Assembly: GCA_947631455.1 (NCBI GenBank)
Contig: CANRLH010000002.1
Location: forward strand, 262,817 to 326,816
DNA: 64,000 bases
Direction: 5' to 3'
Origin: an uncultured Clostridia bacterium
GTDB taxonomy: Bacteria; Bacillota; Clostridia; Oscillospirales; Ruminococcaceae
Below are positions 44,213 to 53,159 of this stretch, piece after piece (within the stretch, counting starts at the first letter, position 1; every line of letters begins with the position of its first letter). A program made the position numbers and the translations under genes. The notes below the pieces were generated by a model. It saw nothing but the letters and a program-made list of their open reading frames with translations, was not told the origin of the DNA and ran no database searches.

Positions 44213-44963
44213 GAACATAAAGACTGTTCTTCAAGTGTTATTACTGCTTATTGTATTTCCCTTTGCCATAGGATTCTTATACATACTGTTTCAATTTTAT
44301 TGCTCAACGGCTCCTTCGCAGGATATAGATGTATCTTTTAAATACTTTCTGTCAGGGTATGAAAGGATAGATTATCGTTTCATAAGCTGGGCACTGATGA
44401 ACCTCCCTATAATATTATACTATTCATCAAAAATAATCAGTAAGATTGAAGCCAAGTATATATACATATTACTAAAAAAAGAAAAACTATTGAATGTATT
44501 CCTAGAAGATATACTTATGGCAGTGATTTCAGTTATTTGCTATTATACAATATTCTTTATCTCATCTTATATATTTACATGGTTGTTTATGAGCTTTTTT
44601 AAGAAAGAAATATCACGACCGTTTCAAACTGCTCAACTCCCACTATATGAAATATTTGTACGAATCGCTTCACAAGCTTTTATGCTGATAATCATCATAC
44701 TGATGATATATTTAATCGCAAAAGATATAAAGCCGTCTTTTACTGCACCGATAGCTCTTTATGCCTGTGCCAGTATATTTCGTATCAAACTTCATTATGA
44801 TATCCCTTTTACTGCCGGAAACATTGTATTGCTTGAGCGTTCATATGTAGATGCTTCGTATATTTCTCTATTACTGCAGATCCTTCTGCTCTTATTTGCC
44901 TGCACATTATGTTTTATTATCAATAAAGACAGCATTATTTTATATAAAAATGATGTCGCATAG
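44205..44963 (+). CDS. ABC-2 type permease, third of three
   Basis: About 252 residues, six hydrophobic segments starting LLLLIVFPFAIGFLYILFQF, with a conserved-looking YERIDYRFISWALMNLP loop. The start at 44205 follows GAGGT and overlaps the second permease by 8 bp. Three permease genes for one ATPase gene suggests a heteromeric membrane domain. Confidence 0.65.
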   Translation: MNRNIKTVLQVLLLLIVFPFAIGFLYILFQFYCSTAPSQDIDVSFKYFLSGYERIDYRFISWALMNLPIILYYSSKIISKIEAKYIYILLKKEKLLNVFLEDILMAVISVICYYTIFFISSYIFTWLFMSFFKKEISRPFQTAQLPLYEIFVRIASQAFMLIIIILMIYLIAKDIKPSFTAPIALYACASIFRIKLHYDIPFTAGNIVLLERSYVDASYISLLLQILLLLFACTLCFIINKDSIILYKNDVA

Positions 44964-45014
44964 TTTGATCTAAAAACATAATACTTGTATGAATTATTAT
45001 GGAAAGGAGAGCTT

Positions 45015-45683
45015 TTGCAAATCAAAAGCGTAGTTGTTAAAATGGAAAACGTAGTAGAGGTAGTTAATGCTAATAAATCATTTAAAAATCAGAATGTATT
45101 TGAAAATGTTAATCTTAATGTAATGCAAGGAGAGATATGCGGTATTGTAGGTGCGAATGCCTCGGGAAAAAGTGTTCTCTTTAAGTGTATAACTGGACTT
45201 ATGAGTCTTGATTCAGGCACAATAAAGGTATGGGACAAAAACATATCTAACGGACGTTTTGCAAAAGATATCGGGGTTATATTAGATTGCACAGGATTTC
45301 TTAACAATTTCTCTGCCTATGATAATCTTGACATGATTGCGACAATAAATAAGATCGCATCTCATGAAAGAATAAACGAAGTATTGAGAATGGTTGGTCT
45401 TGAAGGTGCAGGTAAAAAGAAAGTCAAAAAGTTTTCTCTTGGCATGAAGCAAAAACTTGCTATTGCACAAGCTATTATGGAAAAGCCTAAATTTCTTCTT
45501 CTGGACGAGCCAATGAATGGACTGGATAGTGAAAGTGTTAAATACTTCAGAGAATTATTCCTCAAAATGCGTGATGAAGACGGTGTTACAATTTTGTTGA
45601 CAAGCCATATAGCTGAAGATATAGACACATTGTGCGATAGAGTTTATAGAATAGCAGATGGCAAGTTGCATAAAGCAAAATAA
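45015..45683 (+). CDS. ABC transporter ATPase of the three-permease exporter
   Basis: 222 residues. Walker A GANASGKS, signature FSLGMKQKLAI (LGMKQ variant typical of bacteriocin-immunity and drug-efflux ATPases of the DrrA/LanF group), Walker B FLLLDEPMNGLD and switch His in LLTSHIAED. The start is TTG 45015 with AAAGGAG 5 nt upstream. It should energise the three permeases before it. Six-gene overlap and spacing tie it to the following ABC exporters. Confidence 0.88.
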   Translation: MQIKSVVVKMENVVEVVNANKSFKNQNVFENVNLNVMQGEICGIVGANASGKSVLFKCITGLMSLDSGTIKVWDKNISNGRFAKDIGVILDCTGFLNNFSAYDNLDMIATINKIASHERINEVLRMVGLEGAGKKKVKKFSLGMKQKLAIAQAIMEKPKFLLLDEPMNGLDSESVKYFRELFLKMRDEDGVTILLTSHIAEDIDTLCDRVYRIADGKLHKAK

Positions 45684-45713
45684 ACTTGCCAGATTTGCTG
45701 ATTGGATAATGAA

Positions 45714-47411
45714 ATGGAAAAAATAAAATATATAATAATTTACGCAAGAAAATATAAAGGCAGTTTTATTATTTCTGAACTCTGTATAATTATTCTATAT
45801 GCTATTTCTCTTATCTTGCCATGGAATCTTACGCGACTTGTAGACAGGGTGATATATGGTGAGGAGTACTCTATCCTTGCTAATGTTATCTTAGTTTATG
45901 TTACTTTGTTTTTAATTTCCACAGCAACTAATCTGTTTTATGCATATATATGGCAAACCTTAAACAACAAGTATATAGTAAACATTAAAACAGATATGTA
46001 CGAAAGTTTATTACGTTCAAAGGCAAAATATCTGTCCGATATTAATACCGGTGACGCCGTAGCACGTGTTGAATGGGAAAGTGATCAGTTTATCCATGTG
46101 ATACAGAGAAATGTTTTTCATTTCATTAATTCTGCTGTTATGTGCATTGCTATACTGATAATAATCTTCACGACAAGCATTGTCATGGGAATAATAGCAA
46201 TAACATCGGTAGTTCTCCCTTTTCTTATAACTAAAATGTTAAGCAAGAAAACGGAAAAGCTGACACATGAAAACAGACATAGTATAGGAATACTGGCAGG
46301 AAAAGTGTTTGAACTTTTTTCGGGATTTCGGGAAATAAAGCTTTTTGGAGCTCAGCTATGGGCAGAAGAACAAGTAATAAAACCTCTTGAAAAAGTGGTT
46401 GATACTTCAAACAAACAAAGCATCATAGCTCTGTCAGTGCAGAAAGCGGTGGCAGGAATCAATACATTATGCTCAATTGCTTTGTACGGTTATAGTGCAT
46501 ATCTTGTTGTAAGTGGAAATCTTACTATTGGAGTTTTCCTTGCAGCAGTACAGTATGTGTTCCTGTTAAACTACAAATTCGAGTGGATTTTAACAATATA
46601 CAACGATTGGCATTGGCGAAAAGTCAGTATAGAGAGATGCTGTGAGATACTGACTTGTGAAACTGAAGATACTGACGGCAAGGAAATTAATAGCATTGAT
46701 TCAATTGAATTTAATAATGTTACTTTTGCTTATGATAATGATCCTGTGCTTTCAAATATTTCATTTAAAATATGCAAAGGAGAAAACATAGGGCTAGTTG
46801 GAGTTAGCGGCGTAGGCAAAACTACTCTTATTTCACTTATAACAAAGTTGTATGAACCACAAAGCGGAAATATATTTATAAATGATATAAACATAAAAGA
46901 ATTAAATACTTATAAGCTGAGAAAGATGATAGGAATTGTTTCACAAGATGTAAGGATGTTTAATGATACAGTAAGATACAATCTTACATTTGGTCAACAG
47001 GTATCCGAAGATGTAATTAACAATGCACTCGAAAAATCTAAAATCGCAAAAACAATAAATCAACTACCGAATGGCGTAGATACTATGATTAGTAGTATAG
47101 GACTGTCAGGCGGACAAATGCAACGCATTATGATTGCAAGAATGCTTATTAACAATGCCGATATGTACATATGTGATGAGGCGACTTCTGCACTAGATGT
47201 GGATACTGAGTTAGAAGTGGCTTCAGAAATTAATAAAATAATGCATGGAAAAATCGGAATAACTATTTCTCATAGGTATCAATCGCTTGCTAACTGCGAT
47301 AAGATTATTGTTCTTAAAGACGGAAAGATAAATGCCGTAGGCACCAATGAGGAATTGATGAGCAATAACAATGAATATCACACTCTTTTTGGAGGTGCTG
47401 TTCATGCTTAA
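45714..47411 (+). CDS. ABC exporter, fused membrane and ATPase domains (first)
   Basis: About 565 residues: a six-helix type 1 exporter domain (1-310) and an ATPase with Walker A GVSGVGKT, signature LSGGQMQR and Walker B MYICDEATSALD. No C39 peptidase domain precedes it, so it would not cleave a leader peptide. With the next gene it likely forms a heterodimeric exporter; both have complete ATP sites. It overlaps the next gene by 8 bp. Likely cargo: the product of this cluster. Confidence 0.9.
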   Translation: MEKIKYIIIYARKYKGSFIISELCIIILYAISLILPWNLTRLVDRVIYGEEYSILANVILVYVTLFLISTATNLFYAYIWQTLNNKYIVNIKTDMYESLLRSKAKYLSDINTGDAVARVEWESDQFIHVIQRNVFHFINSAVMCIAILIIIFTTSIVMGIIAITSVVLPFLITKMLSKKTEKLTHENRHSIGILAGKVFELFSGFREIKLFGAQLWAEEQVIKPLEKVVDTSNKQSIIALSVQKAVAGINTLCSIALYGYSAYLVVSGNLTIGVFLAAVQYVFLLNYKFEWILTIYNDWHWRKVSIERCCEILTCETEDTDGKEINSIDSIEFNNVTFAYDNDPVLSNISFKICKGENIGLVGVSGVGKTTLISLITKLYEPQSGNIFINDINIKELNTYKLRKMIGIVSQDVRMFNDTVRYNLTFGQQVSEDVINNALEKSKIAKTINQLPNGVDTMISSIGLSGGQMQRIMIARMLINNADMYICDEATSALDVDTELEVASEINKIMHGKIGITISHRYQSLANCDKIIVLKDGKINAVGTNEELMSNNNEYHTLFGGAVHA

Positions 47412-49059
47412 ATTGAAAGAAATAAGGGCATCTTTGTGCAGTTATATAGACTCAGAAAAAACAACGATAAGAATATTGTTGCTTTTAAACTTTCTTGCTT
47501 TCCCTCTTACGTTTGTTTTTCCAAAACTGTATCAGCTCTTGCTTGATGATATAATGGCTGACAAACAGCTTCACAAGCTTTGGATTGTATCAATTGGGTT
47601 TCTCATACTTTTTGTCATTCAGACTTTACTTTCATATTTGAAACAGAAATATGAAAACAAGGTCAATAAATCTTTTAATATGAATGTCAGAAGAGATGTG
47701 TGGCATAATCTGTTGAGCATGGATTTTAGGCAACAGGAAGGCTTTTATGTTGGAGATGTAAAACAGAGAGTAGTCGATGATACCGATAAAGTAGGCAATT
47801 TTATTAAAGATCAGATAGTGGATCGTTACTATAACTATTTCATGGTTATAGGTGCTACCGTTCTAATTCTTATTATCAGTCCCATAATGGAATTGATCTG
47901 CGCTGCATTTCTCCCTTTTCTTCTGTTTATAAATGATTATATTGGCAGAAAGTCAAGTGAAGTGAACGGCGAGATCCGGCAGGTCAGTGATGAGTATTAT
48001 GGATTTGCATATGATAGCTTGCAGTTTTGGCGAGAAGTTAAGCTGCAAAATGCAGAACAAAGCTTTATAGATAAGTTTACAGGCTATAGAAATACTTTTG
48101 CCAAACTTGGGATGAAATCGATCAAGTATTGGGGATATGGTGAGGTATTTAATGACTTTAAAATTAATTATTTGAACAAAGTATTAATTTATCTGTTAGG
48201 AGTTGCATTCATAATCAATGGTAAACTGACAGTTGGAACACTAGTTATGTTTGCTGAGTATTATGGCTATTGTTTCAATGCTCTAAATGCAATAATAACA
48301 AAGAATATTGATATAAAAAAGAACAATCCATTTTATTCAAGAATAATTGATGTCCTTAAAATGGAGCAGCCTGTTGAAGGTAATGCAGATGTTAATATTG
48401 ACGGCAGCCTATCTATAGAAAGCATTAGTTTTTCTTATGGTGATAATCAGATCATCAAGAATTACTCGTTTGAAATAAATAGCGGTGACAGGGTTGCTGT
48501 TATAGGTGAAAGTGGCTGCGGTAAGACAACGCTATTCAAGCTAATACTCGGAATGTTAGAGGCTGATGAAGGTAATATTAAATATTCACACATGCAGCTC
48601 ACAGACATCTCAAAACCGTGTTTGTATAGACAGATCAGTTCTGTAATGCAGGATTCATATTTCTTTAATCTCTCAATAAAAGATAATCTAGCTATAGCAG
48701 CACCTTCGGCAAGCAAATGTCAGATAGAAAAAGCATGTAAAACAGCATGCATTTATGATTTTATTATCTCATTGCCGGATGGTTATGATACACTTATAGG
48801 AGAAAATGGCGTAAAGCTATCTGGTGGACAAAAGCAACGTCTTGCGATAGCACGATCATTATTAAGAGAACCCAAGATTTTATTTCTTGATGAGGCTACC
48901 AGCGCCCTTGATGAGGAAAACGAAAAGAGAATAATGGAAAATCTGACAGAGAAGTACCCAAGTATTACCATTATTCTGATTTCACATAAGCCATCGATTA
49001 TTGCTTTAATGGATAAGAAAATAAGCTTAAGTAAGGAAAGGATATATAACTATGAATAA
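47404..49059 (+). CDS. ABC exporter, fused membrane and ATPase domains (second)
   Basis: 551 residues. Membrane domain 1-310; ATPase with Walker A GESGCGKT, signature LSGGQKQR, Walker B ILFLDEATSALD and switch His in LISHKP. Start at 47404 follows GGAGGTG. It overlaps both neighbours (8 bp each side), so it is part of a tightly coupled unit with the first exporter and the nucleotidyltransferase-like gene. Confidence 0.9.
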   Translation: MLKLKEIRASLCSYIDSEKTTIRILLLLNFLAFPLTFVFPKLYQLLLDDIMADKQLHKLWIVSIGFLILFVIQTLLSYLKQKYENKVNKSFNMNVRRDVWHNLLSMDFRQQEGFYVGDVKQRVVDDTDKVGNFIKDQIVDRYYNYFMVIGATVLILIISPIMELICAAFLPFLLFINDYIGRKSSEVNGEIRQVSDEYYGFAYDSLQFWREVKLQNAEQSFIDKFTGYRNTFAKLGMKSIKYWGYGEVFNDFKINYLNKVLIYLLGVAFIINGKLTVGTLVMFAEYYGYCFNALNAIITKNIDIKKNNPFYSRIIDVLKMEQPVEGNADVNIDGSLSIESISFSYGDNQIIKNYSFEINSGDRVAVIGESGCGKTTLFKLILGMLEADEGNIKYSHMQLTDISKPCLYRQISSVMQDSYFFNLSIKDNLAIAAPSASKCQIEKACKTACIYDFIISLPDGYDTLIGENGVKLSGGQKQRLAIARSLLREPKILFLDEATSALDEENEKRIMENLTEKYPSITIILISHKPSIIALMDKKISLSKERIYNYE

Positions 49060-50152
49060 TCAGTATGAAAAAGAGCAAACGGTAATTCTTGAACTATGTA
49101 AAATATGTGACGATAACAAGGAAAAGCTTGCGGAGCTTATTGTTCCTGAACTTGACTATCCATATATTCTTGGACATCTTATGTTCAATAGAATAGCGCC
49201 ACTCGCTTATGTCAAGCTAAAAGAATATGATTTTCTGAAGGGAATTAACAGAGAATTCGTTAACACTCTTAAAAGCAGTTATATAGCATCAGGTATCGCA
49301 GCTAATGGATTTATGTCCTTTTTGTCATCCCTAAGTTATATGCTTGATAATGAAACAAAGCCTTTTGCTTTGCTTAAAGGCAGTTATCTTTCAAGTCTTT
49401 ATCCAAAAGGGACTAGAACTTCCAACGATGTTGATTTGCTCATCAACAAAGAAGATATCTCATACTTCGTGGACAAGTTCAAAGCTAATGGCTATGAACA
49501 GGGTTTTATCAGAGGTGGAGAATTTGTAGCTGCCACTCGTAAGGACATAATTGAATCATGCCTTAATAACGGAGAAACAGTTCCATTAATTAAGGAAAGT
49601 GAGTTTACGGCCTTCAAGTATTATGAAGTGGACTTAAATTTCTCTCTTGACTACAAAGCTAAGCAAGAAAGTGATATTGTTGCGGTATTTCTCAAAAACA
49701 GAAAAAATCTTATAAATACATATAATCATAGTTTACCGACACTGTCTCATGTGGATTTCTTTATTTATCTATGTTTACATCTTTACAAAGAGGCTACAGT
49801 TTATGACTGGGTGAAACGAGAAAGAGATCTGACATTATATAAATTTGTTGATATATATCTGTTCCTCAAAAAGTTTGGCAATGAAGAATTCTTGGGTAAA
49901 CTGAAAGAAAAGATTGTAGAGTATGGCTTTGAAAAAGAATGCTTCTATGCTATAACTAACACTTGCAGGCTTTTTAATATATCTGGTAAGGCAATTACTG
50001 ACATGATTTCAAACATTTCTCCTGCTGATCTGTGTTATATGAATAGGATTATTTATCCTTCTGAAAAGAAAGTATTTGCCTATGATATACCTTTCAATGA
50101 ATGGTGCTTTCTTAATAATCGAAAGGATTATCTGCATGAGGTTGAAGTTTAA
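49052..50152 (+). CDS. NTP_transf_5-like nucleotidyltransferase family protein
   Basis: 366 residues. The core FALLKGSYLSSLYP then GTRTSNDVDLLI has the Gly-Ser and Asp-x-Asp positions of the nucleotidyltransferase fold as in family NTP_transf_5; a helical N-terminal part (1-100) and a C-terminal part with LYKEATVYDWVKRERDLTLYKFVDIYLFL complete it. Homologues occur in lasso-peptide and other natural product clusters, where the role is modification or is unproven. It may nucleotidylate the product or a carrier. Overlaps the next gene by 17 bp. Confidence 0.75.
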   Translation: MNNQYEKEQTVILELCKICDDNKEKLAELIVPELDYPYILGHLMFNRIAPLAYVKLKEYDFLKGINREFVNTLKSSYIASGIAANGFMSFLSSLSYMLDNETKPFALLKGSYLSSLYPKGTRTSNDVDLLINKEDISYFVDKFKANGYEQGFIRGGEFVAATRKDIIESCLNNGETVPLIKESEFTAFKYYEVDLNFSLDYKAKQESDIVAVFLKNRKNLINTYNHSLPTLSHVDFFIYLCLHLYKEATVYDWVKRERDLTLYKFVDIYLFLKKFGNEEFLGKLKEKIVEYGFEKECFYAITNTCRLFNISGKAITDMISNISPADLCYMNRIIYPSEKKVFAYDIPFNEWCFLNNRKDYLHEVEV

Positions 50153-50768
50153 GGATAATGTCTATTCGGGCAGATTAATTACATTCTGTGGACTTGATGG
50201 CAGCGGAAAAACTACAATGATCAACTTGCTAGAAAAATATCTACTTTCAAAAAGCTATAAGTGTGTTATAGTAAAACAACCTTCTGCGGATATACGTAAT
50301 AATCCGCTGTTCCGTGCCAGTGTAGATCAGCCATATAGCGATAAAATCAATTATCGTGCAGTTTCAATGCTTTGTGTTGCTGATAAGCTACAGCATTCAA
50401 CTAAAGTTATAGAGCCTTTGATGAAAGATGGATGTATTGTAATTTCTGACAGGTATTTTTACTCTAGTCTTGCTAATCTTGAGGCGTACGGATTTCAAAA
50501 TGAAAAATGGATCTATGAAATTTCTGAACAAATCGTAAAACCTGATGCAGCATTTTTTTTGAGAGTAAACCCTCAAACTGCTATAGAAAGAGTGCGCAAA
50601 CGTGAAAATGAGCGCAATAGATTTATCAGTAAGGACATACAAGAGAAATTGGCAAAGGTATATTTTAATATTGCCACAGCAAATAACGGAACTCTTGTTG
50701 ATTGCGAAAACCGTATAGATGATAGCTTTGACATGGTAAGGCAAATAATAGATGGAGTGATTTTTTGA
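50136..50768 (+). CDS. Thymidylate kinase-like P-loop kinase
   Basis: 210 residues. Walker A FCGLDGSGKT, DRYFYSSLA (the DR(Y/H) motif of TMP kinases), and a LID-like RVRKRENERNRF. As the core dTMP kinase gene is expected elsewhere and this copy is embedded in the cluster, it is probably a specialised paralogue phosphorylating a nucleotide or another small substrate. Start at 50136 follows GAAAGG. Its stop overlaps the TTG of the next gene. Confidence 0.82.
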   Translation: MRLKFKDNVYSGRLITFCGLDGSGKTTMINLLEKYLLSKSYKCVIVKQPSADIRNNPLFRASVDQPYSDKINYRAVSMLCVADKLQHSTKVIEPLMKDGCIVISDRYFYSSLANLEAYGFQNEKWIYEISEQIVKPDAAFFLRVNPQTAIERVRKRENERNRFISKDIQEKLAKVYFNIATANNGTLVDCENRIDDSFDMVRQIIDGVIF

Positions 50769-51589
50769 ATAATAAAGTGCTAGGGTTCTCATGTGTCGAG
50801 AATCATGTGATCGAATTTCTCCAAACAAGGTGTAACAACATAGGATTGCTGTACTATGATTGTTTTATGCCTCTTGATAAGATATATACCTTAGCTCAGC
50901 AAGAGTCATTTGAGTTTTTTTCAGGCATTAAGCGTATTCAGGATGTTTTAAAAGAAAATGGTTTGCTGGAGATTAATTTATATCACAGCTCGTTGGGAGA
51001 TTTCAAAAAACACATTAGGTCAACAGATGAGGACACGCAGATTCTAATGATGGTGGGAGCAGCTAACACGCAAAGACTTTTCTTTGCTCGAGGTTTAAGA
51101 GAAGATCATTATGTAGATATTAGGCGCACAGAAGGAAAATACGTTCTCACAAATGATATACCTCATAAGGCTATTAAAATGACTGAGGACGAAATGCACA
51201 ACATATATATGGGTAATTATCTTGAGATTAGATATAAGAAATTCTATAACGATGATCATCTTAGAAGCCTCTCTGCACAAAGACAATTTCTTCAAGACAA
51301 TTTATTTGGAAGTATTTTAATATCAGTGTCAGAGGACAAAAATTTTCTGACCATTTTTAGGAATGCGCTTGTTATTATGAAAACGCTCCGTGAAAGACTC
51401 TGTGAATACTTGACTGCGTATGGCAAAGACATTGACGTTTCAGAAGAAATAAAAGAAATAGGAAAACTTATGGCTCTTGCTGAATACTTACATATAAGAA
51501 AAATATCTGATAAGCATAAATTTGCGGATATGATCCAGAAGCTCAATCAGATTGACAAAAGAATTTTCAAGAAGGTGGAGGGCGTGTGA
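50765..51589 (+). CDS. BtrH_N-like papain-fold protein (possible ACP-dependent acyltransferase)
   Basis: 274 residues, TTG start overlapping the previous TGA. I do not recognise it by plain sequence, but the layout fits the BtrH_N cysteine-peptidase-like fold: Cys10 in GFSCVENH at the start of a helix, His115 in EDHYVDIRRTEGKYVL and Asn130-Asp131 in LTNDIP, the usual Cys-His-Asp/Asn order and spacing, then a helical C-terminal domain. BtrH transfers an acyl group from the carrier BtrI to an amine during butirosin synthesis. An ACP gene follows directly here, which fits such a role. Inference. Confidence 0.5.
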   Translation: MNNKVLGFSCVENHVIEFLQTRCNNIGLLYYDCFMPLDKIYTLAQQESFEFFSGIKRIQDVLKENGLLEINLYHSSLGDFKKHIRSTDEDTQILMMVGAANTQRLFFARGLREDHYVDIRRTEGKYVLTNDIPHKAIKMTEDEMHNIYMGNYLEIRYKKFYNDDHLRSLSAQRQFLQDNLFGSILISVSEDKNFLTIFRNALVIMKTLRERLCEYLTAYGKDIDVSEEIKEIGKLMALAEYLHIRKISDKHKFADMIQKLNQIDKRIFKKVEGV

Positions 51590-51590
51590 A

Positions 51591-51821
51591 ATGACAGAAA
51601 AAATAAACTCAATTATAAGTGAGTTAAGCTATTATGAGGGAGCTATAACCGGTGATCTTTTTCTTGCAGATGATCTAGGTATAGATAGTTTGCGTTTGGT
51701 TGAGCTGATTTCAGAATTGGAAGACAGTTTTAGTATTACATTTAATGAAAGCGATCTTGATCCCGACTTAATCAAAACAGTAGAAGATGTTTATGAACTA
51801 ACCGAAAAATATTTGAAATGA
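51591..51821 (+). CDS. Acyl carrier protein 1
   Basis: 76 residues, four-helix ACP. FLADDLGIDSLRLVELISEL carries the phosphopantetheine Ser33 in the DSL motif. The start ATG 51591 follows GGAGG and sits 1 bp after the preceding stop. It most likely carries the acid activated by the ligase encoded 9 bp downstream. No phosphopantetheinyl transferase is in the window. Confidence 0.92.
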   Translation: MTEKINSIISELSYYEGAITGDLFLADDLGIDSLRLVELISELEDSFSITFNESDLDPDLIKTVEDVYELTEKYLK

Positions 51822-51830
51822 GCAAATAAA

Positions 51831-52868
51831 ATGTTATACGAATATATAAAAAAGAGAATGAGTGAATATCCCGACCAAACAATATCAGATGGAAGGGAAA
51901 CTCTTACATATTCTGAGTTGCTCAATAAAGCTGAGCATATGGGTAAAAATCTTACCAATAATCTGTATGCACTACTGTGCGGATCGGATCTGAAAACGGC
52001 TATAGGGTTGCTGGCATGCTTGTCTGTGAATAAAACTGCTGTTCCGCTTTCTTCAAAATACGGGATCAACCATTATGAGAAAATACTAAAATATATACAG
52101 CCGGATGGGATTATTACTGATGATGAGATACGAACTATAAATCCCTCTTGCTGTATAGATTTAGCCGATACAGCAGTGGTAATGTGTAGCTCAGGAACAA
52201 CAGGAGTTCCTAAAGGCATAATGCTTTCGGAAAGCAATCTTTTATCAAATTTAATGGATATTGAAAAATATATGCCTATTGATAACAGCGACTACATGCT
52301 TATCTCACGCCCCATATATCATTGTGCTGTTATGACTTCTGAACTTCTGTATGGTCTGATTCGTGGTGCGAAAATATTATTTTATTGTGAAACCTTAAAT
52401 CCTAAGAGAATGTATAGAATTATTGAGGATGAACGAATCACTGTAACAAGTGCAACTCCAACAATTTTTTACTACCTTAGTAAGCACATTAACTCGTCAA
52501 AACTTGATTGTAGTTTAAAAACTATTGCAATAAGTGGTGAATGCATGACAGAAATTGTTGCTAATGAGATAATAAAGGCTATGCCTGAGACTAAAAAGTT
52601 CAATGTTTACGGTTTAACTGAAGCTAGTCCAAGAGTGTCATATTTACCATATTATTTATTTGACAAATTTCCTACATCCGTAGGTGTTCCGCTAGAGTCA
52701 GTGGAGATCAAAATTGAAAAAAGTGAATTACTTGTTAAAGGTAAAAATGTTATGCAGGGATATTATAAGAACTACACACTATCCCGAAAAACTATAGAAG
52801 ATGATTGGCTGCATACAGGAGATGTTGCAGAAATTATAAATGGTCTTTTATATATAAAGTGCCGTTAG
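51831..52868 (+). CDS. Adenylate-forming ligase, N-terminal domain (gene interrupted by TAG at 52866)
   Basis: 345 residues. A3 loop VVMCSSGTTGVPKGIML, A5 region NVYGLTEASPRVSY and A7 WLHTGDVAE are intact; the protein stops at the A8 hinge, reading GLLYIKCR-TAG-DNMIIRAGMN where the family has G-R-x-D. The same frame continues to 53159. The missing C-terminal domain with the A10 Lys is encoded as a separate start at 52875. ANL enzymes activate acids as adenylates and pass them to CoA or a carrier. Either a pseudogene by one nonsense mutation or a working two-piece enzyme. Confidence 0.85.
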   Translation: MLYEYIKKRMSEYPDQTISDGRETLTYSELLNKAEHMGKNLTNNLYALLCGSDLKTAIGLLACLSVNKTAVPLSSKYGINHYEKILKYIQPDGIITDDEIRTINPSCCIDLADTAVVMCSSGTTGVPKGIMLSESNLLSNLMDIEKYMPIDNSDYMLISRPIYHCAVMTSELLYGLIRGAKILFYCETLNPKRMYRIIEDERITVTSATPTIFYYLSKHINSSKLDCSLKTIAISGECMTEIVANEIIKAMPETKKFNVYGLTEASPRVSYLPYYLFDKFPTSVGVPLESVEIKIEKSELLVKGKNVMQGYYKNYTLSRKTIEDDWLHTGDVAEIINGLLYIKCR

Positions 52869-52874
52869 GATAAC

Positions 52875-53159
52875 ATGATCATTCGCGCTGGAATGAACAT
52901 CTATCCGCAAGATATTGAAAACGCTATAAAAACAGATGACAGAGTTTTTGAAGCGATGGCATATGGCAAAAAGGATAAGAACGTCGGCGAAAAGATTATT
53001 CTAGAAGTAGTTGGGAAAGAATTGTCTGTTGCGGAAGTTTTTAAAATATGCAGAGCAAAGCTACCTAGCTTTCAATATCCTGATTCTATCAAAATCGTTA
53101 GTAAGCTTGAGCACACAGCTTCAGGTAAGATAGTAAGAAAGAGAAATGTAAATGCTTGA
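52875..53159 (+). CDS. Adenylate-forming ligase, C-terminal domain (separately started)
   Basis: 94 residues in the same frame as the N-terminal piece. It begins MIIRAGMNIYPQDIENAI (rest of A8) and ends with A10 HTASGKIVRKRN, which holds the catalytic Lys. AGGA (52867-52870), overlapping the TAG stop, could serve as an SD 4 nt before ATG 52875. If both pieces are made, they could assemble across the natural domain-alternation hinge. Its stop overlaps the CYTH gene by 8 bp. Confidence 0.7.
   Translation: MIIRAGMNIYPQDIENAIKTDDRVFEAMAYGKKDKNVGEKIILEVVGKELSVAEVFKICRAKLPSFQYPDSIKIVSKLEHTASGKIVRKRNVNA

Noticed and set aside
51831..53159. TAG readthrough or pyrrolysine-type recoding in the ligase gene and the recombinase remnant
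   Set aside because: TAG ends ordinary genes in this window (for example the ABC/FtsX gene), no pyl genes or suppressor tRNA are present, and no recoding hairpin is evident. Nonsense mutation or reinitiation is simpler.
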